Shown here: piece after piece, positions 1 through 11,973 of the stretch | Layout: each line of letters opens with the position of its first letter | How positions within the stretch are numbered: position 1 is the first letter of the stretch | DNA from: Thinopyrum elongatum | Lineage: Eukaryota; Streptophyta; Magnoliopsida; Poales; Poaceae | Direction of reading: 5' to 3' | Length of the DNA stretch: 64,000 nucleotides | NCBI GenBank assembly: GCA_011799875.1 | Contig: CM022299.1 | Location: forward strand, 217,185,018-217,249,017 | Program-made: the position numbers and the translations under genes | The notes under the pieces: model-generated | What the model saw: only the letters and a program-made list of their open reading frames with translations | The model's database searches: none | Told to the model about the DNA's origin: nothing

Positions 1-2350
1 TGCTGATTAGATGAAACAAGTTAATGCACTAATATGACCTCTTATTTTGAGTTTGCATTTGAATCCTTGATTCAAATGAACTCAAACCAACCTGTTCTAA
101 GATGCATTAGCGAAAACACACTCATTTTGCCATGTCATAGCATGCATCATATTGTTGCATATTGCCATGTGATGATTGTGTTTCGATGTGTTCTTCGTGG
201 TAGGTTCTGCCTCCGAGGATATTCACGAGTATCCAACTGAAGGGCAGTATTCCACTACCACTCTGTCAGGCAAGCAACCCCATTGATCATTTCGATACCA
301 ACCCATCTTCTCGCTTCTGCTCTTGTTTACTGCATTAAGACAACGCGTTTCAAACTGCTGTGTGTTGCGGTAGTTGAACCCATATCCTCTGCATGACCTG
401 TCATTGCCACAGTAACTAGATGAAACCCACTAGCATGTGTAGGAGTTGATTGAGCCAAGTCTGTGTTTCCTACCATGCTATGCCTACTATGCTTAGAGTT
501 GTGTCAGGTCTGGCTCATCAGGGTGATGAACTAGAGTGAATGGTTGTGTCGGTAATGAGAGTGAAGTGTTGAACATGATTTGGTAAAGGTATCGATGGAA
601 GGCCATGTAGGAGTACATGGTGGGTTGTTTCATTGAGGCCGTCCTTAAGAACTGAGATCTGTATGCGTGATTTAAGATTCAGCTACTACCACACGTTGGG
701 CCCTGAAATATGACCCCGCTCGACTTACTGACCCCTCTCGTCCTCTGTCCAGGAGTTGCAAGTAGTTACTGGTGTTTGTAGTTGCTGGAGGCCGTGCGCA
801 GCGCTGACCTTAGGGGTGGGCTGTGATGCGGTAGGCACGTGGCCGGTGTACCGAGTCGCCCATTTGGTGTCTCGGGAACCCTGCACACATCGTTTGGGGC
901 CGTTGAGGACACCCCGGCCGGATTTCCTTGCGGATGGAACCCGAATAGGCGATAAACCTGGACTAGAGACTTGTGTGGTTAGTCAGGTCATGGTCTACAC
1001 CCACGTCGGCTTTCGCTTGAAGTCTGCCGAGCACATGACGTGTGCAGATGCTAAGTGGTGGAGACATGTGTGACGAAATACACCCCTGCAGGGTATAAAA
1101 CTATTCGAATGCCGCGTCCGCGGTAAAGGACTACTTGGTCGCTTATGCAGTTCATAGACAAGTTAATGGTTACTACTAAAAGACTCAAGATAAGTGTGAG
1201 TACCGCGGATGGCCCTCTCGTAGGATTACGAGGGAGGATCCACGGTGGAGTATTGTGATGGTGATTAGTGGACTCGTGTGCGAAAGCTAATTTCTCAAGT
1301 GGTGTCTCGTAGGATAGTGTAGCCAAGAGTCAAAGCTGGCTTGCTGCAATAACTCCACCACCCTTCTTGAGAATGTGCATATATATTAGGATCTGTTGTA
1401 AGACTTGCTGAGTACCTTTGTACTCATGTTGCTTTAATAACTGTTGCAGACGAGAACACCGCCCCCTCCGATGGGTTCTATGTAGATCTCGACGTTGACG
1501 AGTGACTTGCCACCCAGGTGTTGACCTGAGCTTGTGAAGGGCCTATGTAGATAGACAGGCTTCGTCAAGCCTTCTTTCTTTCTAGTGTCTGTACTCAGAC
1601 TAGTTGCTTTCGCATGTGCTTGTATGTTTGTATGATTTGAGTGTCGGGTCGTGTGACCCCTATCTGTATGAACATGTTATGTATGGCTCCCCGGAGCCTT
1701 TAAATAAAGTACTTTGAGTTGTAGAGTTTTGTTGTGATGCCATGTTGTATTTACACATATCGAGCATATTGTGTGTATGATTGAAATGCTTGGTATGTGT
1801 GGGATCCGACTATCTAGTTGTTTATCCTTGGCAGCCTCTCTTATGGGGAAATGTAGTCTGGTGTCTCCACTGAGCCTTGGTAGTCCGCTACAGCCCGGTT
1901 TACCGGAGTCCTGCTAGCCCAGCACTACTGCTCCGGAACACTTAGACTGGCCGGCATGTGTTTCACTTCGTTCCTGTGTCTGTCCCTTCGGGGAAATGTC
2001 ACGCGGTGATATCCGGAGTTCTGCCTAGCCTGCTACAGCCCGGTTTCCCGGAGTCCTGCTAGCCCAGTGCTACAGCCCGGATTCACACGCTGCTGACCGA
2101 CATGCTTGATGCTGATTCATGTATGCCTGTCCCCGTAAGTTAGCGCCGCTTTGGGTTCACGACTAGCCATGTCGGCCCGGGTTCTCTGTCATATGGATGC
2201 TAGCAACACTATCATATACGTGAGCCAAAAGGCGCAAACGGTCCCGGGCCATGGTAAGGCGACACCCGTGGGAATACCGTGTGTGAGGCTGCAAAGTGAT
2301 ATGAGGTGTTACAGGCTAGATCGGTGTGACTTAGAATCGGGGTCCTGACA
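1..2350 (+). mobile_element. E1 chromovirus-type element, 5' LTR (3' part only)
   Basis: This is the downstream part of a long LTR whose start lies left of the window. It aligns end to end with 7578-9928, with about 28 substitutions and one single-base indel by hand count (about 1.2%), so the insertion is recent. It ends in TCCTGACA, four bases before a primer binding site. A short hairpin (GCTCCCCGGAGC) ends just upstream of the AATAAA at 1703-1708, a plausible poly(A) signal. A 40 bp motif beginning GCTACAGCCCGG occurs at 1887-1926 and again at 2032-2071. Short open frames here (for example 756-1073) recur in the other LTR and have no recognisable domain, so they are not called genes. Confidence 0.93.
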
Positions 2351-2354
2351 GCGT

Positions 2355-2366
2355 TGGTATCAGAGC
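2355..2366 (+). other. Primer binding site of E1 (initiator Met tRNA)
   Basis: TGGTATCAGAGC, four bases after the LTR end, is the classic complement of the 3' end of plant initiator methionine tRNA. It fixes the LTR/internal boundary and the + orientation of E1. Confidence 0.95.
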
Positions 2367-2790
2367 CGGACCGCCTGCAGGTTCGTTGAGCCAAACTGGT
2401 CGATGTCGAGTCTAGAAATGCTTTAGTTATATGTAGGGGAATTGATTGTGGGAGGGACGTAAGGCTCTTTTTACTCCTTTACCTTATGCCCTCTGATCTG
2501 AGTCATCCTTTTCTCTTTCTACGTGGGTTAAGGACTAGGCTCTCTTCTCTCTATCAGGTTCACGTGTTACTAATCCGTAGTAACTTATAGGATTGTTGGT
2601 TACAAGCCTCAGTTCAATTTCTACTACTTCTATTATGTTGTCAGTTGAACCAGAACCTTGATATGATGTTGTTGAGTGGCTTGCAAACTGTTGTGAATGT
2701 CTCAAATCTTTTTCTGAGCATTTACAGCCGTTATGCTGTCCGATTTCTCCTAGAAAATTCTAATGCCTTTGCCTTATTTCGTGTTTCCAG
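2367..2790 (+). other. E1 untranslated leader
   Basis: AT-rich leader between the primer binding site and the first gag-like ATG. It contains pyrimidine runs and ends TTTCCAG directly before the ATG at 2791, which would also serve as a splice acceptor. I see no coding potential. Confidence 0.6.
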
Positions 2791-2928
2791 ATGGCCACTC
2801 GCACCCAGAATCAAGTGGTTCGTCTGACTCGGTGCCACTCACACAGCCATGCTGGTCCGAGTGATGATCGAGACAGGCTATCGATGGTATCCAGAGTATA
2901 CCGTCGAAGAGCAGTTTCGAGACTTTAA
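2791..2928 (+). pseudogene. E1 gag start remnant (45 codons)
   Basis: An ATG at the expected gag position opens a 45-codon frame (MATRTQNQVVRLT...) that stops at TAA 2926-2928. A chromovirus gag normally runs several hundred codons with a capsid domain and a CCHC knuckle. Neither is present, and protease-like sequence follows within about 50 bp, so most of gag has been deleted. Assignment as gag rests on position only, because the short peptide has no diagnostic motif. Confidence 0.45.
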
Positions 2929-2968
2929 TCAAAGCCAATACCTTTGTACAGTCAGGATATACCCTTCC

Positions 2969-3073
2969 TATCCTGGAGCATCTCATTCTTTTATCTCTGA
3001 GAGCTATGCTCGATTGCACGACACCACCTTTTGTGACATGCCCACCTCCATGGCAATTCAAACCCCTGGTTCT
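2969..3073 (+). pseudogene. E1 aspartic protease remnant
   Basis: About 35 codons resemble the chromovirus protease active-site region: GASHSFIS followed about 14 residues later by MPTSMAIQTPG. The catalytic Asp-Ser of the DSGASHSF motif reads Tyr-Pro here, so the site is dead. The fragment is in a different frame from both the gag remnant and pol. It runs directly into the RT start at 3076, so roughly the last two thirds of protease and the linker to RT are missing. Two internal deletions therefore removed gag, most of protease and the linker. Confidence 0.75.
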
Positions 3074-3075
3074 AG

Positions 3076-5895
3076 ATGGCACCCTTAGAACTAGTCGAGC
3101 TTAAGAAACAACTCGATGAGTCCTTGAAAAAGGGTTTCATCCGTCCTAGTTCATATCCATGGGCTTGCCCCGTCCTCTTCGTCAAGAAGAAGGATGGAAC
3201 GGATCGGATGGTTGTAGATTACCGACTTGTCAACTTGGTCACAATCAAGAACAAGTATCCGCTCCCCAGGATCAACGATCTGTATGATCAGCTCGCTGGA
3301 TCCTCAGTCTTTTCCAAAATGGATTTGCGGTTGGGCTACCACCAAATCAAAATCAAGAACGGGGACATTCCTAAAACGACCTTTGTTACTCGTTATGGCC
3401 AATACGAGTACACCGTCATGTCCTTCGGTTTAACCAATGCTCCAGCCACCTTCTCTCGGTTAATGAACTCGATCTTCATGGAGTATTTGGATAAATTCAT
3501 CGTGGTATACCTCGATGATATACTCATCTACTCCAAGAATGAGGAAGAACATGCCAAGCATCTAAGGCAAGTATTGATGAAACTTCGAGAGCATCGTCTT
3601 TATGCCAAATTCTCCAAGTGTGAATTTTGGTTGCCAGAAGTGACCTATCTAGGCCACGTAATCTCTGGTAAGGGTATTGCTGTCAATCCCGAGCGAGTTC
3701 AAGCCGTCCTTGATTGGACTCCACCTGAAACAGTCAAGCAAGTTCGGAGTTTTCTTGGCTTAGCGAGCTATTGTCGCCGCTTCGTCGAGAATTTCTCCAA
3801 GGTTGCTAAACCTCTAACTGAACTTCTCAAGAAAGATAAAAAGTTCGAGTGGACCCCACAGTGCGAGTTCAGCTTCCAGGAACTGAAAAGACGCCTGACA
3901 TCTGCTGTCGTACTTGTGCCACCAGATTTTTCTAAGGACTTTGTTATCTATTGCGACGCCTCGCGACAAGGACTAGGTTGCATACTCATGCAAGATCGTC
4001 ATGTGATTGCCTACGCTTCTCGACAGTTGCGTCCACATGAGGATAATTATCCCACACATGATCTAGAGCTTGCAGCTGTGGTCCATGCACTCAAAACATG
4101 GCGACATTACCTTTTCGGTAATCGTTGCGAAATTTACACCGATCACCAAAGTCTGAAGTACATCTTCACCCAACCGGATTTGAATCTCAGGCAAAGACGT
4201 TGGGTCGAGTTGATTACGGATTATGACTTAGGAATAACTTACACCCCGGGCAAAGCCAATGTCATGGCTGATGCACTAAGTCGTAAATCTTATTGTAACA
4301 ACTTGATGTTACAACAAAGTCAACCACTTCTCCACGAGGAATTTCGCAAGTTTAACCTTCACATTGCTCCTCGAGGATTCTTATCCACCCTGGTGGCGAA
4401 ACCTAACCTTACGGATCAAATCATAGTTGCCCAGAAGCGTGATAAGGGCATATCCCGCATCCAGGAGAACATTGCTAGCGGAGCTGCTAAGTGTTTCTCT
4501 ATGGACGATCGAGGTGTTGTCTTCTTTGAAAACCGTCTAGTGGTTCCCAAGAAACAACACCTATGGCAATTGATCCTTAAGGAAGCTCATGAATCCCCTC
4601 TCACCATTCATCCCGGTAGTACTAAAATGTATCAAGACCTACGCCAGAGGTTTTGGTGGACTAGGATGAAGAGAGAAATCGCTCAATACATTGCTAACTG
4701 CGACGTCTGTCGTCGTGTTAAAGCAGAGCATCAACGGCCTGCTGGCACCCTTCAACCTTTGGTTATTCCTGAATGGAAATGGGATAAAATCGGTATGGAT
4801 TTCATTACCGGGTTTCCCAGGACCAAGAGAGGGAATAATGCTATCTTTGTCGTTGTCGATCGTCTTTCCAAAGTAGCCCACTTCCTACCTGTTCATGAGA
4901 GTATAACCGCTAGCCAGCTAGCTGATTTGTACATCTCCCGAATAGTGTCTCTTCATGGTGTTCCATTGGAGATTAACTCAAACCGTGGAAGTCTTTTCAC
5001 CTCTCGATTTTGGGAAAGTTTCCAAAATGCTATGGGAACTCGTCTCTCCTTTAGCACCGCCTTCCACCCTCAATCAAGTGGTCAAGTAGAACGAGTCAAT
5101 CAAATTCTAGAAGATATGCTCTGAGCTTCTGTCATCTCTTTTGGTATGGATTGGGAGAAATGTCTTCCATTTGCCGAATTCGCTTATAACAATAGTTATC
5201 AAGCTAGCTTGGGCAAAGCCCCTTTCGAAGTTCTCTATGGACGAAAATGCCGAACGCCTCTTAACTGGTCAGAAACCGGGGAAAGACAACTCTTTGGCCC
5301 GGATATGATTCAGGAAGCAGAAGAGCAGGTCCGCATTATTCGTGAGAAATTGAAAACAGCCCAATCTCGTCAAAAGAGCCAATATGACCGCAAACATAAG
5401 CTCATGACTTATGAAGTTGGCGAGAAGGCTTACCTTCGGGTTACTCCTCTGAAGGGAACCCATCGATTCGGTATCAAGGGTAAATTGGCTCCTCGTTACA
5501 TTGGACCCTTTCGCATTCTTGCCAAACGAGGAGAAGTTGCCTACCAATTGGAACTACCTCCGCATCTCTCTAGAGTTCATGATGTCTTCCAAGTTTCTCA
5601 ACTCAGGCGTTGCTTCTCGGATCCTATCCGTGAAGTGGACCATGAAACGCTTGATCTCCGAGATAATCTCACATATCGAGAATATCCCGTTCGTATCCTT
5701 GACCAAGCCGAACGTACCACTCGATGCCAGAATATCAAGTTTCTCAAGGTTCAATGGTCACACCATTTCGAGAAAGAAGCTACGTGGGAAAGGGAGGATC
5801 GTCTTCGACTTGAGTACCCCACCTTCTTCCCGGAGGATCCTAAATCTCGGGACGAGATTCTTTTGAGTGGGCGTGAGTTGTCACACCCTAGCTAG
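3076..5895 (+). pseudogene. pol: E1 pol: reverse transcriptase, RNase H, integrase, chromodomain-like tail
   Basis: Copies element RNA into DNA and inserts it into chromatin when intact. The frame starts [12 protein letters not shown], the usual N-side of chromovirus RT. The RT active site YLDD is at residue 145 (3508-3519). RNase H begins near [11 protein letters not shown]. Integrase has the zinc-finger C-x2-C (NCDVC), the first Asp (GMDF) and the Glu (GQVERVNQ). The second catalytic Asp, normally in an SDRG motif, is Asn at 4981-4983. An in-frame TGA at 5122-5124, probably from CGA, cuts the protein after 682 codons. The same frame reopens to 5895 through the GPFRI/QLELP module and a chromodomain-like tail (VQWSHHFEKEATWE). 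With stop, catalytic change and missing gag/protease, it is inactive. Confidence 0.93.
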
Positions 5896-5952
5896 TTCAG
5901 GCATTAGAGTGTTGCATCATGTTTAAGTTTTTCCAGAAACTTGAAATGGGGA
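5896..5952 (+). other. E1 3' untranslated segment with polypurine tract
   Basis: Short spacer between the pol stop and the 3' LTR. Its last ten bases (GAAATGGGGA, 5943-5952) are the likely polypurine tract that primes plus-strand DNA, placed directly before the TG of the LTR. Confidence 0.7.
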
Positions 5953-8900
5953 TGATAGAACCCCCAGCCCCCCTGGGAAACAACTAGGGTTTACTAAAAT
6001 CTTTTTCAATGAACCTGAAATGCCCTTCTAAAATGTCCATCATTTTTGTCTTGGGTTAGAACCTCTGCCAAAACTGGTTCACATTTTTCTAGGTCATCAT
6101 AAGGTCATTGAATTAAATCATATGTAACCTGCATTTGGGCATTTAAATGCTAGTAAATATTTTAAATGTCCAAATAATCCCAAACTGAAATGTTCCATGT
6201 TGGATATACTCTATACAGTGGGCATGAGCAGTTTGGTGATTTTTGAAAGTGCCTAGGTATTTTTAGAAATGCCACAAACTTGCAGAAATTAGAAAACAGA
6301 TATAAAAAAAGGAAATAAACTTACCTGGCAAAGTCACCAGCCGGCCCACCTGGCGGCCCAGCACTGTGCTGGCCCATGCCAGCCAGCTGCTTCGTCCCCG
6401 CCAGGCAGGCAGGGAGGTGACGCCGGCGTGCGCGAGCCCGCCACGGCGCCAGCTGCTTGCCGCTCGAGCCGCTGGACGCCTAGACGTCCTCCACATCGTC
6501 GCCTCGACCCCCTGGACACCTCATTCCCCCCCTGCGCCTCTCTCTCGCTCTCTCCCCACCATGGCCGACGCAGCCGCAGCCGCGCCACCGTGAAACCCGC
6601 GTCCACCGTCGTCCCCGAGCCGCGCTGCCGTGACCACGAGCTCCGTCGTCGTCCTCTCCATCGAGCAGACCGAGCCCCGAGCGCTTGTTCGCCTCGGAAC
6701 CACCGCAACAGCCCCGCCCGACCTCGCCGTCGCCGGAGATCCCTTTCGCCGTCACCACCGCAGCAGCTCGTCCCCGACCTCGCCGTCTGCTCCGTCGTGA
6801 CCGCCGTGAGCTCAGCTACCTCCCCATCCTTTCCGTTCTCGCTCTCGAGCCCTGCATCGACTGCACCGAGCTCGGCCGCACCCGCCGCCGCCTCAGCACG
6901 TCGCCGTCGTGGCCACAGCCACGTTGGCTCGATTCCAAGCACGCCATCGTCTTCACCGCACTCGCAGGAGTCCACAGAACCACTCCACGCACCTCGCCGT
7001 GCCCCCTAGCGACGAGCCTGAGCTCGCCCGAACTCCGGCAGCCGCACAGCTCGTCGCCGGCGTCGTTTTCGGCCACCCCAGCTCCACCCACTGCCACCAC
7101 TCGACACGGCTCACTCCCCGCATCACGTAGATGTGCTCCGCCATCGTTTTGGTCGCCGGAGCACGAATCCCGCACTGTGCCGCCTAGTCTGGCCTCGCCG
7201 GCGGCTAAACGCCGGCGGGTTTGGCCCCGCTGACCCAGTTTGACCCCCTGGGTCTATGACAGGTGGGACCCGCCTGCTAATTAATTTAGGATTAGGACTA
7301 AACAAAAAATTAGTTAGACTAATGACACTGACACGCGGGACCCACTGGCCAGGTTTGACCTGGACCGGCCCCGTTGACCGCTGACGTCATCCTGACGCAA
7401 TAAGTATTTCTCTGGATTTATTTTTATTCAGGAAATTCCGGAAAATTCTACAAACTTCAAAAATTCATAGGAATTAATCTGTAGCTCCAAATCAAACAAA
7501 TTATATATGAATTTGGATCAGAAAAATCCAATCTTTCCATCTGTACTGGTTTCATGCATGTCAGAACACTTTAACCTTGCTGATTAGATGAAACAAGTTA
7601 ATGCACTAATATGACCTCTTATTTTGAGTTTGCATTTGAATCCTTGATTCAAGTGAACTCAAACCAACCTGTTCTAAGATGCATTAGCGAAAACACACTC
7701 ATTTTGCCATGTCATAGCATGCATCATATTGTTGCATATTGCCATGTGATGATTGTGTTTCGATGTGTTCTTCGTGGTAGGTTCTGCCTCCAAGGATATT
7801 CACGAGTATCCAACTGAAGGGCAGTATTCCACTACCACTCTGTCAGGCAAGCAACCCCATTGATCATTTCGATACCAACCCATCTTCTCGCTTCTGCTCT
7901 TGTTTACTGCATTAAGACAACGCGTTTCAAACTGCTGTGTGTTGCGGTAGTTGAACCCATATCCTCTGCCTGACCTGTCATTGCCACAGTAACTAGATGA
8001 AACCCACTAGCATGTGTAGGAGTTGATTGAGCCAAGTCTGTGTTTCCTACCATGCTATGCCTGCTATGCTTAGAGTTGTGTCAGGTCTGGCTCATCAGGG
8101 TGATGAACTAGAGTGAATGGTTGTGTCGGTAATGAGAGTGAAGTGTTGAACATGATTTGGTAATGGTATCGATGGAAGGCCATGTAGGAGTACATGGTGG
8201 GTTGTTTCATTGAGGCCGTGCTTAAGAACTGAGATCTGTATGCGTGATTTAAGATTCAGCTACTACCACACGTTGGGCCCTGAAATATGACCCCGCTCGA
8301 CTAACTGACCCCTCTCGTCCTCTGTCCAGGAGTTGCAAGTAGTTACTGGTGTTTGTAGTTGCTGGAGGCCATGTGCAGCGCTGACCTTAGGGGTGGGCTG
8401 TGATGCGGTAGGCACGTGGCCGGTGTACCGAGTCGCCCGTTTGGTGTCTCGGGAACCCTGCACACATCGTTTGGGGCCGTTGAGGACACCCCGGCCGGAT
8501 TTCCTTGCGGATGGAACCCGAATAGGCGATAAACCTGGACTAGAGACTTGTGTGGTTAGTCAGGTCGTGGTCTACACCCACGTCGGCTTTCGCTTGAAGT
8601 CTGCCGAGCACATGACGTGTGCAGACGCTAAGTGGTGGAGACATGTGTGACGAAGTACACCCCTGCAGGGTATAAAACTATTCGAATAGCCGCGTCCGCG
8701 GTAAAGGACTACTTGGTCGCTTATGAAGTTCATAGACAAGTTAATGGTTACTACTAAAAGACTCAAGATAAGTGTGAGTACCGCGGATGGCCCTCTCGTA
8801 GGATTACGAGGGAGGATCCACGGTGGAGTATTGTGATGGTGATTAGTGGACTCGTGTGCGGAAGCTAATTTCTCAAGTGGTGTCTCGTAGGATAGTGTAG

Positions 8901-9928
8901 CCAAGAGTCAAAGCTGGCTTGCTGCAATAACTCCACCACCCTTCTTGAGAATGTGCATATATATTAGGATCTGTTGTAAGACTTGCTGAGTACCTTTGTA
9001 CTCATGTTGCTTTAATAACTGTTGCAGACGAGAACACCGCCCCCTCCGATGGGTTCTATGTAGATCTCGATGTTGACGAGTGACTTGCCACCCAGGTGGT
9101 GACCTAAGCTTGTGAAGGGCCTATGTAGATAGACGGGCTTCGTCAAGCCTTCTTTCTTTCTAGTGTCTGTACTCAGACTAGTTGCTTCCGCATGTGCTTG
9201 TATGTTTGTATGATTTGAGTGTCGGGTCGTGTGACCCCTATCTGTATGAACATGTTATGTATGGCTCCCCGGAGCCTTTAAATAAAGTACTTTGAGTTGT
9301 AGAGTTTTGTTGTGATGCCATGTTGTATTTACACATATCGAGCATATTGTGTGTATGATTGAAATGCTTGGTATGTGTGGGATCCGACTATCTAGTTGTT
9401 TATCCTTGGCAGCCTCTCTTATGGGGAAATGTAGTCTGGTGTCTCCACTGAGCCTTGGTAGTCCGCTACAGCCCGGTTTACCGGAGTCCTGCTAGCCCAG
9501 CACTGCTGCTCCGGAACACTTAGACTGGCCGGCATGTGTTTCAGTTCGTTCCTGTGTCTGTCCCTTCGGGGAAATGTCACGCGGTGATATCCGGAGTCCT
9601 GCCTAGCCTGCTACAGCCCGGTTTCCCGGAGTCCTGCTAGCCCAGTGCTACAGCCCGGATTCACACGCTGCTGACCGACATGCTCAATGTTGATTCATGT
9701 ATGCCTGTCCCCGTAAGTTAGCGCCGCTTTGGGTTCACGACTAGCCATGTCGGCCCGGGTTCTCTGTCATATGGATGCTAGCAACACTATCATATACGTG
9801 ATCCAAAAGGCGCAAACGGTCCCGGGCCATGGTAAGGCGACACCCGTGGGAATACCGTGCGTGAGGCTGCAAAGTGATATGAGGTGTTACAGGCTAGATC
9901 GGTGTGACTTAGAATCGGGGTCCTGACA
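5953..9928 (+). mobile_element. E1 3' LTR, complete (3,976 bp)
   Basis: Starts TGATAGAACC after the polypurine tract and ends TCCTGACA. The stretch 7578-9928 matches the 5' LTR fragment at 1-2350. The first 1.6 kb is visible only here. It holds a strongly GC-rich block (about 6340-7250) rich in CCG, CGC and CTC, which opens long chance frames on both strands (for example 6334-6975 and 6428-7009). These have no domains and overlap each other, so they are not genes. The block may be the CpG-rich promoter part of U3 (inference). The poly(A) signal AATAAA recurs at 9281-9286. The following five bases, ACTTT, should be the target duplication, but the left copy is outside the window. Confidence 0.93.
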
Positions 9929-10129
9929 ACTTTATTGAAACAAAAGCTATAAAACATGATTACTACAGTATCTTAATCATGTGAACACAAAAAAATATTA
10001 GATATAAATGTTGGGTTATCTCCCAACAAGCGCTTTTCGTTAATGCCTTTTTAGCTAGGCATGAAGATTTCAATGATGCTCGCATAAAAGTAAAGAATTG
10101 AAACATAGAGAGAGCATCATGAAGCATAT
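9929..10129 (-). mobile_element. E2 Sabrina-like internal segment left of the E3 insertion
   Basis: Minus-strand continuation of E2 between E1 and E3. Read on the minus strand it carries on the E2 reading frame from the E3 insertion point (MLHDALSMFQFF...). It then gives AAGCGCTTGTTGGGAGATAA, a stretch also found downstream of the E3 ORF at 12855-12873. E1 interrupts it at 9928/9929, so the rest of E2, including its 3' LTR, lies left of the window. Confidence 0.8.
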
Positions 10130-11728
10130 TGATACGTCTCCAACGTATCTATAATTTTTTATTGTACCATGCTATTATATTATCTGTTTTGGATGTTTTA
10201 TATGCATTAATATGCTATTTTATATTATTTTTGGGACTAACCTATTAACCTAGAGCCCAGTGCCAGTTTCTGTTTTTTCCTTGTTTTTGAGTTTCGCAGA
10301 AAAGGAATACCAAATGGAGTCCAAATGGAATAAAACTTTCACGATGATTTTTCTTGGACCAGAAGGAAACCAAGAGACTTGGAGATGAAGTTGGAGGAGC
10401 CACGAGGCGGCCACAAGGATGGAGGGTGCGCCAAGGGGGGTAGGGCGCGCCCCCACCCTTGTGGGCCCCTCGTGCACCTCCTGACCTAATTCTTTCGCCT
10501 ATATATACTCATATATCCCCAAACCAACAGAGGCATCCACGAAAAGACTTTTCCACCGTTGCAACCTTCTGTACCCGTGAGATCCCATCTAGGGACCTTT
10601 TCCGGCACCCTGCCCAAGGGGGATTCGATCACGAAGGGCTTCTACATCAACACCATTGCCCTTCCGATGAAGCGTGAGTAGTTTACCACAGACCTACGGG
10701 TCCATAGCTAGTAGCTAGATGGCTTCTTCTCTCTCTTTGATTCTCAATACCATGTTCTCCTCGATGTTCTTGGAGATCTATTCGATGTAATACTTTTCTG
10801 CGGTGTGTTTGCCGAGATTCGATGAATTGTGGATTTATGATCAGCTTATCTATGAATATTATTTGAATCTTCTATGAATTCTTATATGCGTGATTTGATA
10901 TCTTTGTAATTCTCTTCAAACTATCAGGTTGGTTTGGCTAACTAGATTGGTTTTTCTTGCAATGGGAGAAGTGCTTAGCTTTGGGTTCAATCTTGCGGTG
11001 TCCTTTCCCAGTGACAGTAGGGGCAGCAAGGCACGTATTGTATTGTTGCCATCGAGGATAAAAAGATGGGGTTTTCATCATATTGCTTGAGTTAATTCCT
11101 CTACATCATGTCATCTTACTTAATGCATTACTCCATTCTTTATGAACTTAATACTCCAGATGCATGTTGGATAGCGGTCGATGTGTGGAGTAATAGTAGT
11201 AGATGCAGAATCGTTTCGGTCTACTTGACACGGACGTGATGCCTATATTCATGATCATTGCCTTAGATATCGTCATAACTTTGCGCTTTTCTATCAATTG
11301 ATCGGCAGTAATTTGTTCACCCACCGTATTATTTTCTATCTTGAGAGAAGCCTCAAGTGAAACCTATGGCCCCCGGGTCTATTTTCCATCATATAATCTT
11401 CTACTTTTCATCATACAAGTTTCCGATCTACTATTTTGTAATCTTTTACTTTCCGATCTATAAAACAAAAATACCAAAAATATTTACTTTATCGTTTCTC
11501 TATCTCTATCAGATCTCACTTTTGCAAATAACCGTAAAGGGATTGACAACCCCTTTATCACGTTGGGTGCAAGTTGTTTGATTGTTTGTGCAGGTATTCG
11601 GTGATTTGTGCGTTGCCTCCTACTGGATTGATACCTTGGTTCTTAAACTGAGGGAAATACTTATCTCTACTTGCTGCATCACCCTTTCCTCTTCGAAGGA
11701 AAAACCAACGCAAGCTCAAGAAGTAGCA
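10130..11728 (+). repeat. E3 5' LTR (1,599 bp)
   Basis: Begins TGATACGTCTCCAACG and ends GAAGTAGCA. A TATA box (CTATATATACTC) at about 10499-10510 follows a GGGCGCGCCC block and marks the promoter. The R/U5 part contains the CCTTTCCCAGTGACAGTAGG region shared by both LTRs. Confidence 0.92.
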
Positions 11729-11739
11729 GGAAGAATTTC

Positions 11740-11757
11740 TGGCGCTGTTGCTGGGGA
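11740..11757 (+). other. E3 primer binding site (tRNA-Asp type)
   Basis: TGGCGCTGTTGCTGGGGA lies 11 bases after the LTR. It differs by two transitions from TGGCGCCGTTGCCGGGGA, the complement of the tRNA-Asp 3' end used by Athila-type cereal elements. Confidence 0.85.
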
Positions 11758-11973
11758 GATCTACGCCAAGTCAAGACATACCAAGTACCCATCATAAAAC
11801 TCTCATCTCTTGCATTACCTTATTCGCCATTTGCCTCTGGTTTTCCTCTCCCCCACTTCTAAAACGATTTACAAAAATATTTGCCTTTATTCGCCCTTCT
11901 TCCGTTTGATCTTTTGTTTGCTTGTGTTACCATGTGCCTTCTTTTTGCTTGCATCTTTGCTTGCCAAAAGTTT

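Noticed and set aside
756..1073. 105-codon frame present in both E1 LTRs (also 8333-8650)
   Set aside because: Duplicated only because it lies in the LTR; no domain and no coding-type pattern of differences between the two copies.
6334..7233. Several long overlapping frames on both strands (213, 193, 182 codons)
   Set aside because: They lie in the GC-rich block of the E1 LTR, overlap each other in different frames, are rich in Arg, Pro and Ser and show no domain.
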